Source: JAVJSD01 sp040219575 (GTDB taxonomy: Bacteria; Planctomycetota; Planctomycetia; Pirellulales; Pirellulaceae). From it: a stretch of DNA of 64,000 bases. Positions within the stretch are counted from its first letter, which is position 1. The number at the start of each line of letters is the position of its first letter. The position numbers and the translations under genes are program-made. This document shows positions 26,169 to 34,474 of this stretch, in pieces. The notes below the pieces were generated by a model. It made no database searches. It saw nothing but the letters and a program-made list of their open reading frames with translations, and was not told the DNA's origin. Where the stretch lies: positions 62,001 to 126,000 of the forward strand of contig JAVJSD010000097.1 of assembly GCA_040219575.1 (NCBI GenBank), written 5' to 3'.

Positions 26169-26894
26169 CTAGCTTGCGTTTCCGTTGCGGCAGAGGGCCG
26201 CGAAGGGGCTGAGGATGCGTCGGCCGAGTTGCTGCAGGCGGGGGAATTCGTCGACGGCGCGGCGCTCGATTTCGTCGCCGTCGACGTAATCCAGATGCGC
26301 GATCTCTCCGCACATGCCGGGCTCGCGGAGCCACATGTCGAACTCGACCGGCGTCAACTCGATGTGAAACTGCAGCCCCCAAACGCTGCGGCCGAAGCGG
26401 AACGCCTGATTAGGAGCCACATCGCTCCGCGCCAGCCAGGTCGCGCCGGGCGGCAGATCGAACGTATCGCCATGCCACTGAAAGACCGTTTCCCGTGGGC
26501 CGCAGGTCGCCAGCAGCGGATCGTCGCCGGCCGCCTCGGTCATCTCGACGGTGCACCAGCCGATCTCCTTTCGCTCGGCGGCGTACACGCTGGCCCCGAG
26601 CGCCTTGGCCAGCAACTGCGATCCCAGGCAGATCCCCAGCACCGGCAGGCCGCGCCCGACGGCCTCGCCGATCCACTGGACTTCGTGCGCCAAAAAGGGA
26701 TGTTCGTCGGTCTGGTCGGCGTTCATCGGGCCGCCCAGAATCACCAGGCCCGAGAGCCGCGAAACGTCGACGTGGTGAGGTGGATCGTCGAACAGATCGA
26801 GGTAGCTGTATGCGACATGGTGCTCGCGCAGCACCTCGGCCAGCAAGCCGAGCCCTTCGTGCGGAACTTGCCGGAGTACCAAAACGGGTTTCAT
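26169..26894 (-). CDS. Class I glutamine amidotransferase (GMP-synthase-like, stand-alone)
   Basis: This 241-residue protein has a GATase1 fold. The nucleophile motif is GICLGSQLLAKALG (Cys at about 90), the oxyanion text is VILGGPMN, and the His-Glu pair is LQFHIELT (about 178-185). The ATG at 26894 is chosen because GGGAG lies 9 bases upstream and the protein begins MKPVLVLRQV, like its relatives. Such stand-alone amidotransferases hydrolyse glutamine or gamma-glutamyl compounds; the substrate is unknown here. It is the first gene of a minus-strand run leading to purU. Confidence 0.88.
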   Translation of the reverse strand: MKPVLVLRQVPHEGLGLLAEVLREHHVAYSYLDLFDDPPHHVDVSRLSGLVILGGPMNADQTDEHPFLAHEVQWIGEAVGRGLPVLGICLGSQLLAKALGASVYAAERKEIGWCTVEMTEAAGDDPLLATCGPRETVFQWHGDTFDLPPGATWLARSDVAPNQAFRFGRSVWGLQFHIELTPVEFDMWLREPGMCGEIAHLDYVDGDEIERRAVDEFPRLQQLGRRILSPFAALCRNGNAS

Positions 26895-27082
26895 GGAACC
26901 GGTCTCCCGAAGCGACGATCCTCTGCGCGAGACCTGACCCTCGCCCACTGAGCTTATCGCGCGCCGCGGAGAGCGACAATGCACCCGACAGGCCGTCGCG
27001 TCCTGTTCATCACGGGGGGGGTTTGCTACCTTGTGAATCTGCATTTTCTCGGTCGCGCCGGCTGCTTTTATGGAACCTGAAT

Positions 27083-27526
27083 ATGTCGCAAGTTGTCCCT
27101 ACCAAAGTTCGTCGCGAGGACGTCAAGCCGGGCGAGGTGCTCTGTCAGTACTGCACCGCCAAGTGCTGCCGCTACTTCGCCCTGCCGATCGACGAGCCCG
27201 AGGTGAAGAAGGATTTCGACTTCCTCCGCTGGTACTTGCTGCACGACCGGGCCAGCCTGTTCACCGAGGATGGAACCTGGTACCTGCTGGTGCATACCAC
27301 GTGCAAGCACCTGCAAGACGACCATCGCTGCGGAATCTACGAGACGCGCCCGCAAATCTGCCGCGAGTACACGACCGAAAACTGCGAATACGAAGATGAA
27401 TTCACCTACGAGCACTACTTCGAAACGCCCGAGCAGGTGCACGAATACGCGGAGGCCGTGCTCAGCCACAAGAATTCACCGGAGTTGCGAAGTCCCAAGC
27501 CGGCGCTGCTGCCCGTGCTGGCGTAG
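27083..27526 (+). CDS. YkgJ/UPF0153-type cysteine-cluster protein
   Basis: This is a 147-residue soluble protein. The cluster is VLCQYCTAKCCRYFALPI near the N-terminus (CxxCxxxCC), followed by HTTCKHLQDDHRCGIYETRP and ICREYTTENC. This is the arrangement of the CxxCxxCC family, thought to bind an iron-sulfur cluster or zinc. The biochemical role is not established for the family. The ATG at 27083 gives the family-like N-terminus MSQVVPTKVRREDVKPGE. The stop TAG lies on the first bases of a tandem repeat. It precedes hisS on the same strand. Confidence 0.8.
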   Translation: MSQVVPTKVRREDVKPGEVLCQYCTAKCCRYFALPIDEPEVKKDFDFLRWYLLHDRASLFTEDGTWYLLVHTTCKHLQDDHRCGIYETRPQICREYTTENCEYEDEFTYEHYFETPEQVHEYAEAVLSHKNSPELRSPKPALLPVLA

Positions 27527-27556
27527 GTGAGTGGTGAGTGGTGAGTGGTGAGTGAG
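27524..27556. repeat. GTGAGTG heptamer array at the end of the YkgJ-type gene
   Basis: Four GTGAGTG units follow the stop codon directly; the TAG itself reads as part of the octamer variant TAGGTGAG. The same family flanks purU and the HYExAFE gene. Confidence 0.85.
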
Positions 27557-27568
27557 CGCGACCTTGCT

Positions 27569-27637
27569 CCAAGCCGACGGCGCATCACTTTGCACGCGGC
27601 TCGCAGGGACGCGGCGACGGCGAAGCCGTCGGCTTGG
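27569..27637. repeat. 13-base perfect inverted repeat before hisS
   Basis: CCAAGCCGACGGC (27569-27581) pairs with GCCGTCGGCTTGG (27625-27637). Parts of it, and the following GGCGCCTTACCC, recur in altered form at about 29156-29186 (CGGCGGCTTGGAGCAA, GCGCCCTTCCC), so this looks like a dispersed element. It fills most of the gap before hisS. Confidence 0.65.
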
Positions 27638-27668
27638 GAAACAAACGGCGCCTTACCCTTCAACAACC

Positions 27669-28997
27669 ATGATCAATCCCCGCACCCTCAAAGGCTTCCG
27701 CGACTTTCTGCCGGAGGCGATGATCCCGCGCGAGCGGCTGGTCGAGACGGCGCGGCGGGTGTATCGCTCGTACGGCTTCTCGCCGATCGACACGCCGGCC
27801 CTGGAGTACCTGGAGATCCTCACCGGCAAGGGAAGCGAAGAGACCGACCGGCAGATGTACCGCTTCGAGGATCAGGGCGGGCGGATGGTCGGCATGCGGT
27901 TCGACCTGACCGTGCCGCTGGCGCGGTTCGCGGCGCAGCACATCAACGAGCTCGGCACGCCGTTCAAACGCTACCACATCGGCATTGTGTGGCGCGGCGA
28001 AAAGCAACAGAAGGGCCGCTACCGCGAGTTCATGCAGTGCGACTTCGACACCATCGGCACGCGCAGCGTCGCGTCCGACATCGAAACCGCCCTGGTGATT
28101 CACGACCTGATGCGGGCCATCGGCTTCGAGCGCTTTTCGATCCGCCTCAACAACCGCAAGGTGCTCACCGGCCTGCTCGAACAACTCGACCTGGTCGACA
28201 AATCCGTCGCCGTGCTGCGGGCGCTCGATAAGCTCGGCAAGATCGGTCCGGAGAAAGTCGCCGACGAGATGGTCGAAGCCGCCGGCGCCACGCGCGAACA
28301 AGCGCAGCGCGTGTTGGAGTTGGCGGCGATCGGCGGTTCGAGCGACGAGATCCTCTCGCAACTCGACACGCTCGTCGCCGGCAACGAGCGAGGGCAAGAG
28401 GGTGTGGCGACGCTTCGCGACATCGTGGCGGCGGCCCGAGCGGTCGGCGTGCCCGACGAGCGACTGCAGCTCGACGTGTCGATCGCCCGCGGCCTCGACT
28501 ATTACACCTCGACCGTTTACGAGACGTTTCTCGGCGACCTGCCCGGCATCGGCAGCGTCTGCTCCGGCGGGCGCTACGACAACCTGGCCGAACTCTACAC
28601 CAAACAGGAGTTGCCCGGCATCGGCGCCTCGCTGGGCCTCGATCGCCTGCTGGCGGCGATGGAGGAACTGGGGATGATCGAACAGGTCCGCACGCCGGCC
28701 GACGTGTTGATTGCGAACTTCGCCGAGGCATCGCTGCACGGGTATCTGCAGGCGGCGGCGAAGTTGCGGACGGCGGGCGTCGGCGTCGAGGTGTATCCCG
28801 AAGCGAAGAAGCTGCAGTCGCAGTTCAAGTACGCCGACCGCCGCGGCTTCCGCGTCATGGTGCTGCTGGGCGACGACGAACTGGCCCGCGGCGTCTGCAA
28901 GGTGAAAGACCTGGCGGCCCGGCGGGAGCAGGAGGTTTCACTCGACGGCGACGCGCTGGTCGAGGCCGTCCGCAGCGTGCTGGCGGAAAAAGCGTGA
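27669..28997 (+). CDS. hisS: Histidyl-tRNA synthetase
   Basis: This 442-residue class II aminoacyl-tRNA synthetase has the motif 1 region LKGFRDFLPEAMIPRERL near the start, the histidine-binding text LDYYTSTVYETFLGD and SGGRYDNLAELY, and motif 3 IGASLGLDRLLAAME. A C-terminal anticodon-binding domain is present (about 345-442; VLIANFAEASLHGYLQAA through YADRRGFRVMVLLG). It charges tRNA-His. The ATG at 27669 is the natural start because the protein then begins at the family position; upstream in-frame codons are repeat-derived. No clear ribosome binding site is seen. Confidence 0.95.
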   Translation: MINPRTLKGFRDFLPEAMIPRERLVETARRVYRSYGFSPIDTPALEYLEILTGKGSEETDRQMYRFEDQGGRMVGMRFDLTVPLARFAAQHINELGTPFKRYHIGIVWRGEKQQKGRYREFMQCDFDTIGTRSVASDIETALVIHDLMRAIGFERFSIRLNNRKVLTGLLEQLDLVDKSVAVLRALDKLGKIGPEKVADEMVEAAGATREQAQRVLELAAIGGSSDEILSQLDTLVAGNERGQEGVATLRDIVAAARAVGVPDERLQLDVSIARGLDYYTSTVYETFLGDLPGIGSVCSGGRYDNLAELYTKQELPGIGASLGLDRLLAAMEELGMIEQVRTPADVLIANFAEASLHGYLQAAAKLRTAGVGVEVYPEAKKLQSQFKYADRRGFRVMVLLGDDELARGVCKVKDLAARREQEVSLDGDALVEAVRSVLAEKA

Positions 28998-29121
28998 CGC
29001 AATGCGGCGTGTTTGCTACGCTGACGAAAATAGATGGCAGATTCTTTGGGTTGCCCCGGGTAAACGATGGAGGCGGAAGGATGACCGCAGGGAGAAATGC
29101 AACTCCTGCGATCACTTCAAG

Positions 29122-29145
29122 ACCTACTCACCTACTCACCACTAC
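29122..29145. repeat. Octamer array CCTACTCA
   Basis: ACCTACTCACCTACTCACC-type units are the reverse complement of the GTGAGTAG octamers found upstream of purU. They lie in the gap between hisS and the HYExAFE gene. Confidence 0.8.
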
Positions 29146-29190
29146 CGCGACGACAAGTCGGCGGCTTGGAGCAACAGCGCCCTTCCCAGC

Positions 29191-29215
29191 TACCACTCAC
29201 CACTCACCACTCACC
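29191..29215. repeat. Heptamer array CCACTCA next to the HYExAFE start
   Basis: Three CCACTCA units (reverse complement of GTGAGTG) end four bases before the ATG at 29220. This takes the place of a ribosome binding site. Confidence 0.85.
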
Positions 29216-29219
29216 AACC

Positions 29220-29756
29220 ATGCTTCGCCGCAATCACTACGAGACGGCGTTCGAGGCGTTCCTGCGGGATCGGCGGATTCCGTACGTGGCGGTGGATGAG
29301 TCGCGCCGCAGCCTGTTGGGCGATCATTCGATCAAGAGTCCCGACTTCCTGGTGACGCCGGCCGACGGCGACGTGTCGTGGCTGGTGGATGTCAAAGGGC
29401 GACGCTTTCCCTCGGGCAAGACGAAGCAGCAGTACTGGAAGAACTGGTCGACTGGCGACGAATTGCGGAGCCTGGCGGAGTGGACGAAACTGTTCGGCGC
29501 CAACTTCGCCGGCGCGCTGGTGTTCGCCTTCAACGTGGTGGGCGACCGCGCGCCGCTGCCGGCGGAGCGACTGTTCGAGCACCGCGGCGCGCTGTATGGA
29601 TTCGTGGTGATGCGACTGGAGCAGTACCTTGGTTTCGCCCGGCCCATCAGCCCCCGTTGGGACACCGTCTCGATGCCGGCCGCCCGGTTTCGCCAACTGG
29701 CCGATCCCGCCGACGAATTCTTCGGCGCTCTGCCTGCTCCGCCGACCGGCGCCTGA
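29220..29756 (+). CDS. HYExAFE family protein, PD-(D/E)xK nuclease-like
   Basis: This 178-residue soluble protein starts MLRRNHYETAFEAFLRDRRI, the text that gives the HYExAFE family its name. Then come IKSPDFLVTPADG and WLVDVKGRRFPSG: a Pro-Asp ... Asp-x-Lys arrangement (P-D, V-D-V-K) with a strand-turn-strand between them, which is the signature of PD-(D/E)xK restriction-like nucleases. Later FGANFAGALVFAFNVV fits the core beta-strand and helix. DNA or RNA cleavage is inferred from the motif only; no partner methylase or helicase is nearby. The ATG at 29220 is chosen because homology-like text begins there and repeat DNA lies before it. Confidence 0.75.
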   Translation: MLRRNHYETAFEAFLRDRRIPYVAVDESRRSLLGDHSIKSPDFLVTPADGDVSWLVDVKGRRFPSGKTKQQYWKNWSTGDELRSLAEWTKLFGANFAGALVFAFNVVGDRAPLPAERLFEHRGALYGFVVMRLEQYLGFARPISPRWDTVSMPAARFRQLADPADEFFGALPAPPTGA

Positions 29757-29780
29757 CGCCTTGTAGCGTGGCCTGTCGGC

Positions 29781-30716
29781 TCAAGTCGCCGCGGTCTCCG
29801 CGGTTTCCAGCTTGCGGACGACGGCGGCGATGTGGTCGCGATGCCGGCCGACGAATCGCTCCAGCGGCTCCGCCGGCAGGTCGTCGCAGATTCCGAGCAC
29901 CGAGAGCGCGCACTTGGTGGCCTTGATGAAACGGGAAGCGTCGTCGCCGACCGCGTAGATGCCCTGCAGGTCGACGATGCGCTGCTGCAAGCGCGCAACG
30001 CGAGCGGCGTCGCCCTCGACGTACGCCTGATAACACGCGACGAACAGACGGGGAAAGGCATTCGCGCCGCCGGCCACCCCGCCGTCGCCGCCTAGCTGCA
30101 TCGACTCGACGAGCAAATGCTCGGGACCGATCAGGATCGACCAGTCGGGCCGCAGCGCACGGAGGCTGACAAGCCGCTGGAAATAGTCGAGGTCGCCGCC
30201 GCTGTCCTTAACGCCAACGATCGATTCGATCGCCGTCAGTTCGCGGACCGTCTCGAATTCGTACCACACCTTCGTCAACGAGGGCATGTTGTACAGCATC
30301 ACCGGCAACGGCGACTCGGCGGCGAATCGCCGCACGTAGCCCAGCAACTCCGCCTGGCTGGTGGGAACATAGTACGGAGGGGCCAGCACGACCGCGGCGG
30401 CGCCCGCATCGGCGGCGACTTCCGCCAGCGCCGCGGATTCCGCGAATGCCGAGTCGGTGACGCCCACCAACACGGGCGCGCGGCCGTCGACGATCTCGCA
30501 AGTCTGCGTGATCAATTCGCGGCGCAGGCGATAACTCAGATGCGGGCCTTCTCCCGTCGTGCCGAGAATGAACACGCCGCGGACGCCGCCGCCGAGCACA
30601 TGTTCCAACAGCCTCGTCAATCCCGGCTCGTCGAGTGTATCGCGGTCGCGCAGCGGCGTGACCAGCGGCGGAACAACGCCGCAAAACCTTCGTGCTGGAG
30701 AATTCAACTCAGTCAC
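29781..30716 (-). CDS. Dihydrodipicolinate synthase/N-acetylneuraminate lyase family aldolase
   Basis: This 311-residue class I aldolase is a TIM barrel with GTTGEGPHLSYRLRRELI (oxoacid-binding Thr-Thr), the catalytic Tyr in MLYNMPSLTK and the Schiff-base Lys in IVGVKDSGGDLDYF. The subgroup (DapA, NanA, sugar-acid dehydratase) cannot be fixed from the sequence: the motif following the Lys is not that of a typical DapA. The start is GTG with AGGAAA upstream. It follows a GntR/FCD regulator on the same strand, 207 bases apart, while the sulfatase/BNR genes are divergent, so a sugar-acid or sialic-acid catabolic step is the best context reading. Confidence 0.85.
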   Translation of the reverse strand: MTELNSPARRFCGVVPPLVTPLRDRDTLDEPGLTRLLEHVLGGGVRGVFILGTTGEGPHLSYRLRRELITQTCEIVDGRAPVLVGVTDSAFAESAALAEVAADAGAAAVVLAPPYYVPTSQAELLGYVRRFAAESPLPVMLYNMPSLTKVWYEFETVRELTAIESIVGVKDSGGDLDYFQRLVSLRALRPDWSILIGPEHLLVESMQLGGDGGVAGGANAFPRLFVACYQAYVEGDAARVARLQQRIVDLQGIYAVGDDASRFIKATKCALSVLGICDDLPAEPLERFVGRHRDHIAAVVRKLETAETAAT

Positions 30717-30923
30717 CTGCGTTTCCTATTGGCAAGAGAATCGGTAGGGATCGGCGCGGGAGAAATAGAAGGAACAGGAGGAAGCGGAGAGAGCGGAGTC
30801 GTTGATAACAGCAAGAGCGGACAAACAGAATCGATGCGGGTTGGCTCAGTGGTCGATCCTTGGCAAAACGGAGTCCGTCTCTCGTGTCCATCTCTCTGTT
30901 GTCGCGGTTGCCTCCTGTTCCCT

Positions 30924-31724
30924 TCACTTTTTGCTAGCGGGCATCGACGTGTCTTCGGCTTCGACCTGCTCGAGTTCGATCCGTTCCAATTCGTCGACCA
31001 GTTCCGGCGGCAAATCCGTCGGCAATGTGGCGCCCGCGGGACCACGCTCGTCATAGCGATCGAGTTCGGCCAAGGTCTGCTCGCGGCTGCTCGCGATATG
31101 CTCGGCCATCCGCGCCCGCGCCTGCTCGCCGGCGGCGGAACACAGCGCTTCGAGGATGCCGACGTGTTGGGCGTGGGCCTGCTGGATGACGCGCAGGTCG
31201 TGCTTTTGCCGCCGTAGTCGAAAGATGCTGGAGACCGTCCGCGTTTCGGTGACGGCCCGCTGCATGCGTCGGTTTCCGGAGGCCTGAAGAATCAGGAGAT
31301 GGAACGCCATGTCGGCCGACAGAAACGTCTTCAGTTCGTCGCGGGTGAGTTCCTCACGACCCGCGCCGCGCACGCCGTCGGCGATCCGCCGCATGGCGTC
31401 GCACAGCGCCTGCAGTTTGGCGAGTTCCGTGCTGGAGATCCGCAGCGCCGCCTTGGCCGCGGCGTAGCTTTCGAGCGCCTCCCGCATTTCGAACAGGTCG
31501 GTCAGGTCGTGGCGATCGAAGCCGCGGACGATGGTGCCGCGACGGGGGAGTTGCTCGAGCAGTCCCTCGGCGGCCAACTGCCGAATCGCCTCGCCGACCG
31601 GCGTGCGGCTCATGCCGAGTTCCTTCGCCAGAATCGATTCCGAGACCACGTTGCCCGCGCGCAAGCGGCCGGAGACGATGCGGTCCTGAATATCGGCGTA
31701 GGCTTGGTGAGTGAGCGTGCTCAA
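30924..31724 (-). CDS. GntR family transcriptional regulator, FCD (FadR-like) type
   Basis: This 266-residue regulator starts at TTG (GGAG 9 bases before it). Residues 1-75 form a winged helix: HQAYADIQDRIVSGRLRAG, SESILAKELGMSRTPVGEAIRQLAAEGLL and RRGTIVRG. Residues 80-235 form the all-helical FCD ligand domain (DLTDLFEMREALESYAA), with His residues in FHLLILQASGNRR and AQHVGILEAL that bind metal in this group. It probably senses a small organic acid made in the pathway. It is divergent from the sulfatase operon across 190 bases that contain a perfect palindrome, and upstream of the aldolase gene on its own strand. Confidence 0.88.
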   Translation of the reverse strand: MSTLTHQAYADIQDRIVSGRLRAGNVVSESILAKELGMSRTPVGEAIRQLAAEGLLEQLPRRGTIVRGFDRHDLTDLFEMREALESYAAAKAALRISSTELAKLQALCDAMRRIADGVRGAGREELTRDELKTFLSADMAFHLLILQASGNRRMQRAVTETRTVSSIFRLRRQKHDLRVIQQAHAQHVGILEALCSAAGEQARARMAEHIASSREQTLAELDRYDERGPAGATLPTDLPPELVDELERIELEQVEAEDTSMPASKK

Positions 31725-31798
31725 TCGTCGTATCTCCCTGCCAGGGGATGACTTCTGGCGCTTGACAGCGGATGGCGGCCACGGCATCATCGTAGGAC

Positions 31799-31820
31799 GC
31801 CGACTGGAATTCCAGTCGGC
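31799..31820. promoter_or_regulatory. 22-base perfect palindrome between regulator and sulfatase
   Basis: The half-site GCCGACTGGAA is followed directly by its reverse complement. It lies 74 bases from the GntR start and 94 bases from the sulfatase start, where an operator for divergent control would be expected. It could instead be one of the dispersed hairpins common in this window. Confidence 0.45.
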
Positions 31821-31914
31821 ATTCCACTGCTGCCAGTATTTCACCGTGATCTCGGCAACGCAAGCCCCGGAGATCGCCGTGCCGCAAGATCGCGCCTGTT
31901 TGGTGAGCCCACCG

Positions 31915-33264
31915 ATGACCTTCTTCCGACTGGGGAATCTGTTCTGCTGGCTGACGTTGCTCGTCGCGCTGTTGTTCTTCGGCGCCTCGGGCGTTTCGGC
32001 CAGGCCGCCGAATTTCGTGTTGATCGTGGCGGATGATCTCGGTTACGGCGACTTGGGCTGTTACGGCAGCGAGACGGTGAAGTCGCCGCATCTCGACCGG
32101 CTTGCCGCCGAGGGATTGCGGCTGACCGACTTCCACAGCAACGGCCCCATGTGCTCGCCCACGCGGGCCGCCTTGCTAACGGGACTTTACCAGCAACGCT
32201 TCGGTCGGCGCTTTGAACGCGCGCTAGGGAAGGGGGCGGGTGGAGGCGGCGGACTGACGCTCGAAGCGGTCACGCTCGCCGAGGAGTTGAAGCGCGCCGG
32301 CTACGCCACCGGCATGTTCGGCAAGTGGCATCTCGGCTACGAACCGCCCTACCTGCCGACGCGGCAAGGTTTCGACGAGTTCCGCGGCCTGGTCTCGGGC
32401 GACGGCGATCACCACACGCACATCGATCGCTCCGGCGGCGAAGACTGGTGGAACGGCGAGAGAATCGAAATGCAGTCGGGCTATACGGCCGACCTGCTCA
32501 CACAACACGCCGTGGATTTCATCGAACGAAAGAAGGACCAGCCCTTCTTTCTGTATGTGCCGCACCTGGCGATTCACTTTCCCTGGCAAGGCCCCGACGA
32601 TCCCCCGCATCGCCGTGAGGGCGTCAACTATGCGAACGACAAATGGGGCCAGATTCCCGATCGCCGGAATGTGCGACCCCACGTCGAAGCGATGATCGCC
32701 GCGCTCGATCGCAGCGTGGGCGAGATCGTGTCCGCCCTCGAGCAACATCAACTCGCGGAGGACACACTCGTCTTCTTCACGTCCGACAACGGCGGCTACC
32801 TCACCTACGGACAGGACTTCCGCAACATCTCCAGCAACGGTCCCTTGCGTGGGCAGAAGGGCGACGTGTTTGAAGGCGGACATCGCGTGCCCGCCATCGC
32901 CCGCTGGCCGGGGAGAATCGAAGCCGGGACGACAAGCGCCGCCGCGATCACCATGGACCTGATGCCCACGTTTCTGGAATTGGCCGGGCGGACGCCGCGG
33001 CACAAGCTCGACGGCGTCAGCCTCACGGGCCTGCTGCTGGAAAACAAACCCCTTGAAGAGCGCACGCTCTTCTGGCGGATGGGAATCCGCGCGGCGCGGC
33101 GTGGCGATTGGAAGATCGTCTGGCCCGCCAAGGGCGGCCCCATGCTGTTCAACCTGAGCAGCGACTTGGGCGAGTTGAACGACGTCGCCCCGGCGCATCC
33201 GCGAATCGCTGGCGACTTGCAGGAGGCGATCCTCGCCTGGGAGAAGGAAGTCGAGCCGCAATAG
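31915..33264 (+). CDS. Exported sulfatase, type I (formylglycine)
   Basis: This 449-residue protein has a signal peptide (about 1-28, ending GVSARP). The alkaline-phosphatase-fold metal site is NFVLIVADDLGYGD, the formylglycine precursor is Cys80 in MCSPTRAALLTG, and GKWHLGY and FTSDNGGY give further active-site residues. It hydrolyses sulfate esters of a glycan after conversion of Cys80 by an FGE (not in the window). The ATG at 31915 is used; a GTG four codons earlier is possible. It heads an operon with the BNR-propeller gene and a second sulfatase. Confidence 0.92.
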   Translation: MTFFRLGNLFCWLTLLVALLFFGASGVSARPPNFVLIVADDLGYGDLGCYGSETVKSPHLDRLAAEGLRLTDFHSNGPMCSPTRAALLTGLYQQRFGRRFERALGKGAGGGGGLTLEAVTLAEELKRAGYATGMFGKWHLGYEPPYLPTRQGFDEFRGLVSGDGDHHTHIDRSGGEDWWNGERIEMQSGYTADLLTQHAVDFIERKKDQPFFLYVPHLAIHFPWQGPDDPPHRREGVNYANDKWGQIPDRRNVRPHVEAMIAALDRSVGEIVSALEQHQLAEDTLVFFTSDNGGYLTYGQDFRNISSNGPLRGQKGDVFEGGHRVPAIARWPGRIEAGTTSAAAITMDLMPTFLELAGRTPRHKLDGVSLTGLLLENKPLEERTLFWRMGIRAARRGDWKIVWPAKGGPMLFNLSSDLGELNDVAPAHPRIAGDLQEAILAWEKEVEPQ

Positions 33265-33337
33265 ACCATTGGTTGTTTCTCAGGCGATAACCACAAGAAT
33301 GCAAACCAAGAAGACACACAACCCACGGGAGAAGGCG

Positions 33338-34474
33338 ATGAATTCGAACTACGGTATCTGGCGAGTCGGTCTGCTGACGGTCTTCGGGCTGTCGTGCCTC
33401 ACCGTCACCCGTTCTTGGGCGGCCGACGGCGATGCCGCGAAAGCCAGCAATCATGTTCCCTCCGAGGTCGCCAAGCCCGGAGAGGCCGGGTACGTGATGA
33501 GCGAATTGATCTATCCGCTCGACGGCAAACCGACGCCCCAATGCCACGCCTCGACGATCGCCCAGACGCCGACCGGGCTGGTCGCCGCCTGGTTCGGCGG
33601 TTCGCACGAAAAGAATCCCGACGTGGGAATCTGGGTTGCGCGTCGCGAGAACGATGGCTGGACCAAACCCGTGGAAGTCGCCAACGGGGTGCAGTCGGCG
33701 GATCTCCGCTATCCGTGTTGGAATCCCGTCTTGCTGCAACCCAACGACGGCCCCTTGATGCTGTTTTACAAAGTCGGCCCGAGCCCGCGTGAGTGGTGGG
33801 GAATGCTGATGACGTCGAGCGACGGCGGGAAGAACTGGTCCGAGCCGCGCAAGCTTGGCGAGGACGACAAGATCGGCCATCTGCTCGGCCCGGTGAAGAA
33901 CAAGCCGATTCAACTCGCCGACGGCGCGATCCTCTGCCCGTCGAGCACCGAACATGAAGGGTGGCGCGTGCACTTCGAAATCTCGCGCGACCTGGGCAAG
34001 ACCTGGGAGGTGATCGGCCCGATCAACGACGGCAAAACGTTCGGCGCCATTCAGCCCAGCATCCTCCGCTACGGCGACGGCAAGATGCAGGTCGTCTGCC
34101 GCAGCCAGCAGAGCGTCGTCACGCAAAGCTGGTCAAGCGACGGCGGCAAGACGTGGGGTGAAATGACCGCCACCGAACTGCCGAACCCGAACTCCGGCAC
34201 CGACGCGGTCACGCTGGCCGACGGGCGGCAGTTGCTGGTCTACAACCACACCACGCGCGGCGGCGGTTTCCCCAGCGGACGGAACATGCTGAACGTGGCG
34301 GTGACGAAAGACGGCAAGAATTGGCGGACGCTCCTCACGCTGGAGCGCGACAAGGGCGAGTTTTCGTATCCCGCGGTGATTCAAACGTCGGACGGTAAGA
34401 TTCACATCACCTACACGTTCCTGCGCCAGTCGGTGAAGCACGTCGTGCTCGATCCGCGGGAGATCGAGTCGTGA
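33338..34474 (+). CDS. Exported BNR/Asp-box six-bladed propeller protein (sialidase-like)
   Basis: This 378-residue protein has a signal peptide (about 1-29, ending SWAAD). Asp-boxes recur: SSDGGKNWSEP, SRDLGKTWEVI, SSDGGKTWGEM and TKDGKNWRTL, each on a propeller blade. The text CHASTIAQTPTGLVAAWFGG is typical of the BNR_2 (PF13088) family. Family members include sialidases and alpha-L-rhamnosidases of different GH families, so the substrate is open. GGGAG 7 bases before the ATG sets the start. The stop overlaps the start of the next sulfatase by four bases (GTGA), which places both in one operon. Confidence 0.85.
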   Translation: MNSNYGIWRVGLLTVFGLSCLTVTRSWAADGDAAKASNHVPSEVAKPGEAGYVMSELIYPLDGKPTPQCHASTIAQTPTGLVAAWFGGSHEKNPDVGIWVARRENDGWTKPVEVANGVQSADLRYPCWNPVLLQPNDGPLMLFYKVGPSPREWWGMLMTSSDGGKNWSEPRKLGEDDKIGHLLGPVKNKPIQLADGAILCPSSTEHEGWRVHFEISRDLGKTWEVIGPINDGKTFGAIQPSILRYGDGKMQVVCRSQQSVVTQSWSSDGGKTWGEMTATELPNPNSGTDAVTLADGRQLLVYNHTTRGGGFPSGRNMLNVAVTKDGKNWRTLLTLERDKGEFSYPAVIQTSDGKIHITYTFLRQSVKHVVLDPREIES

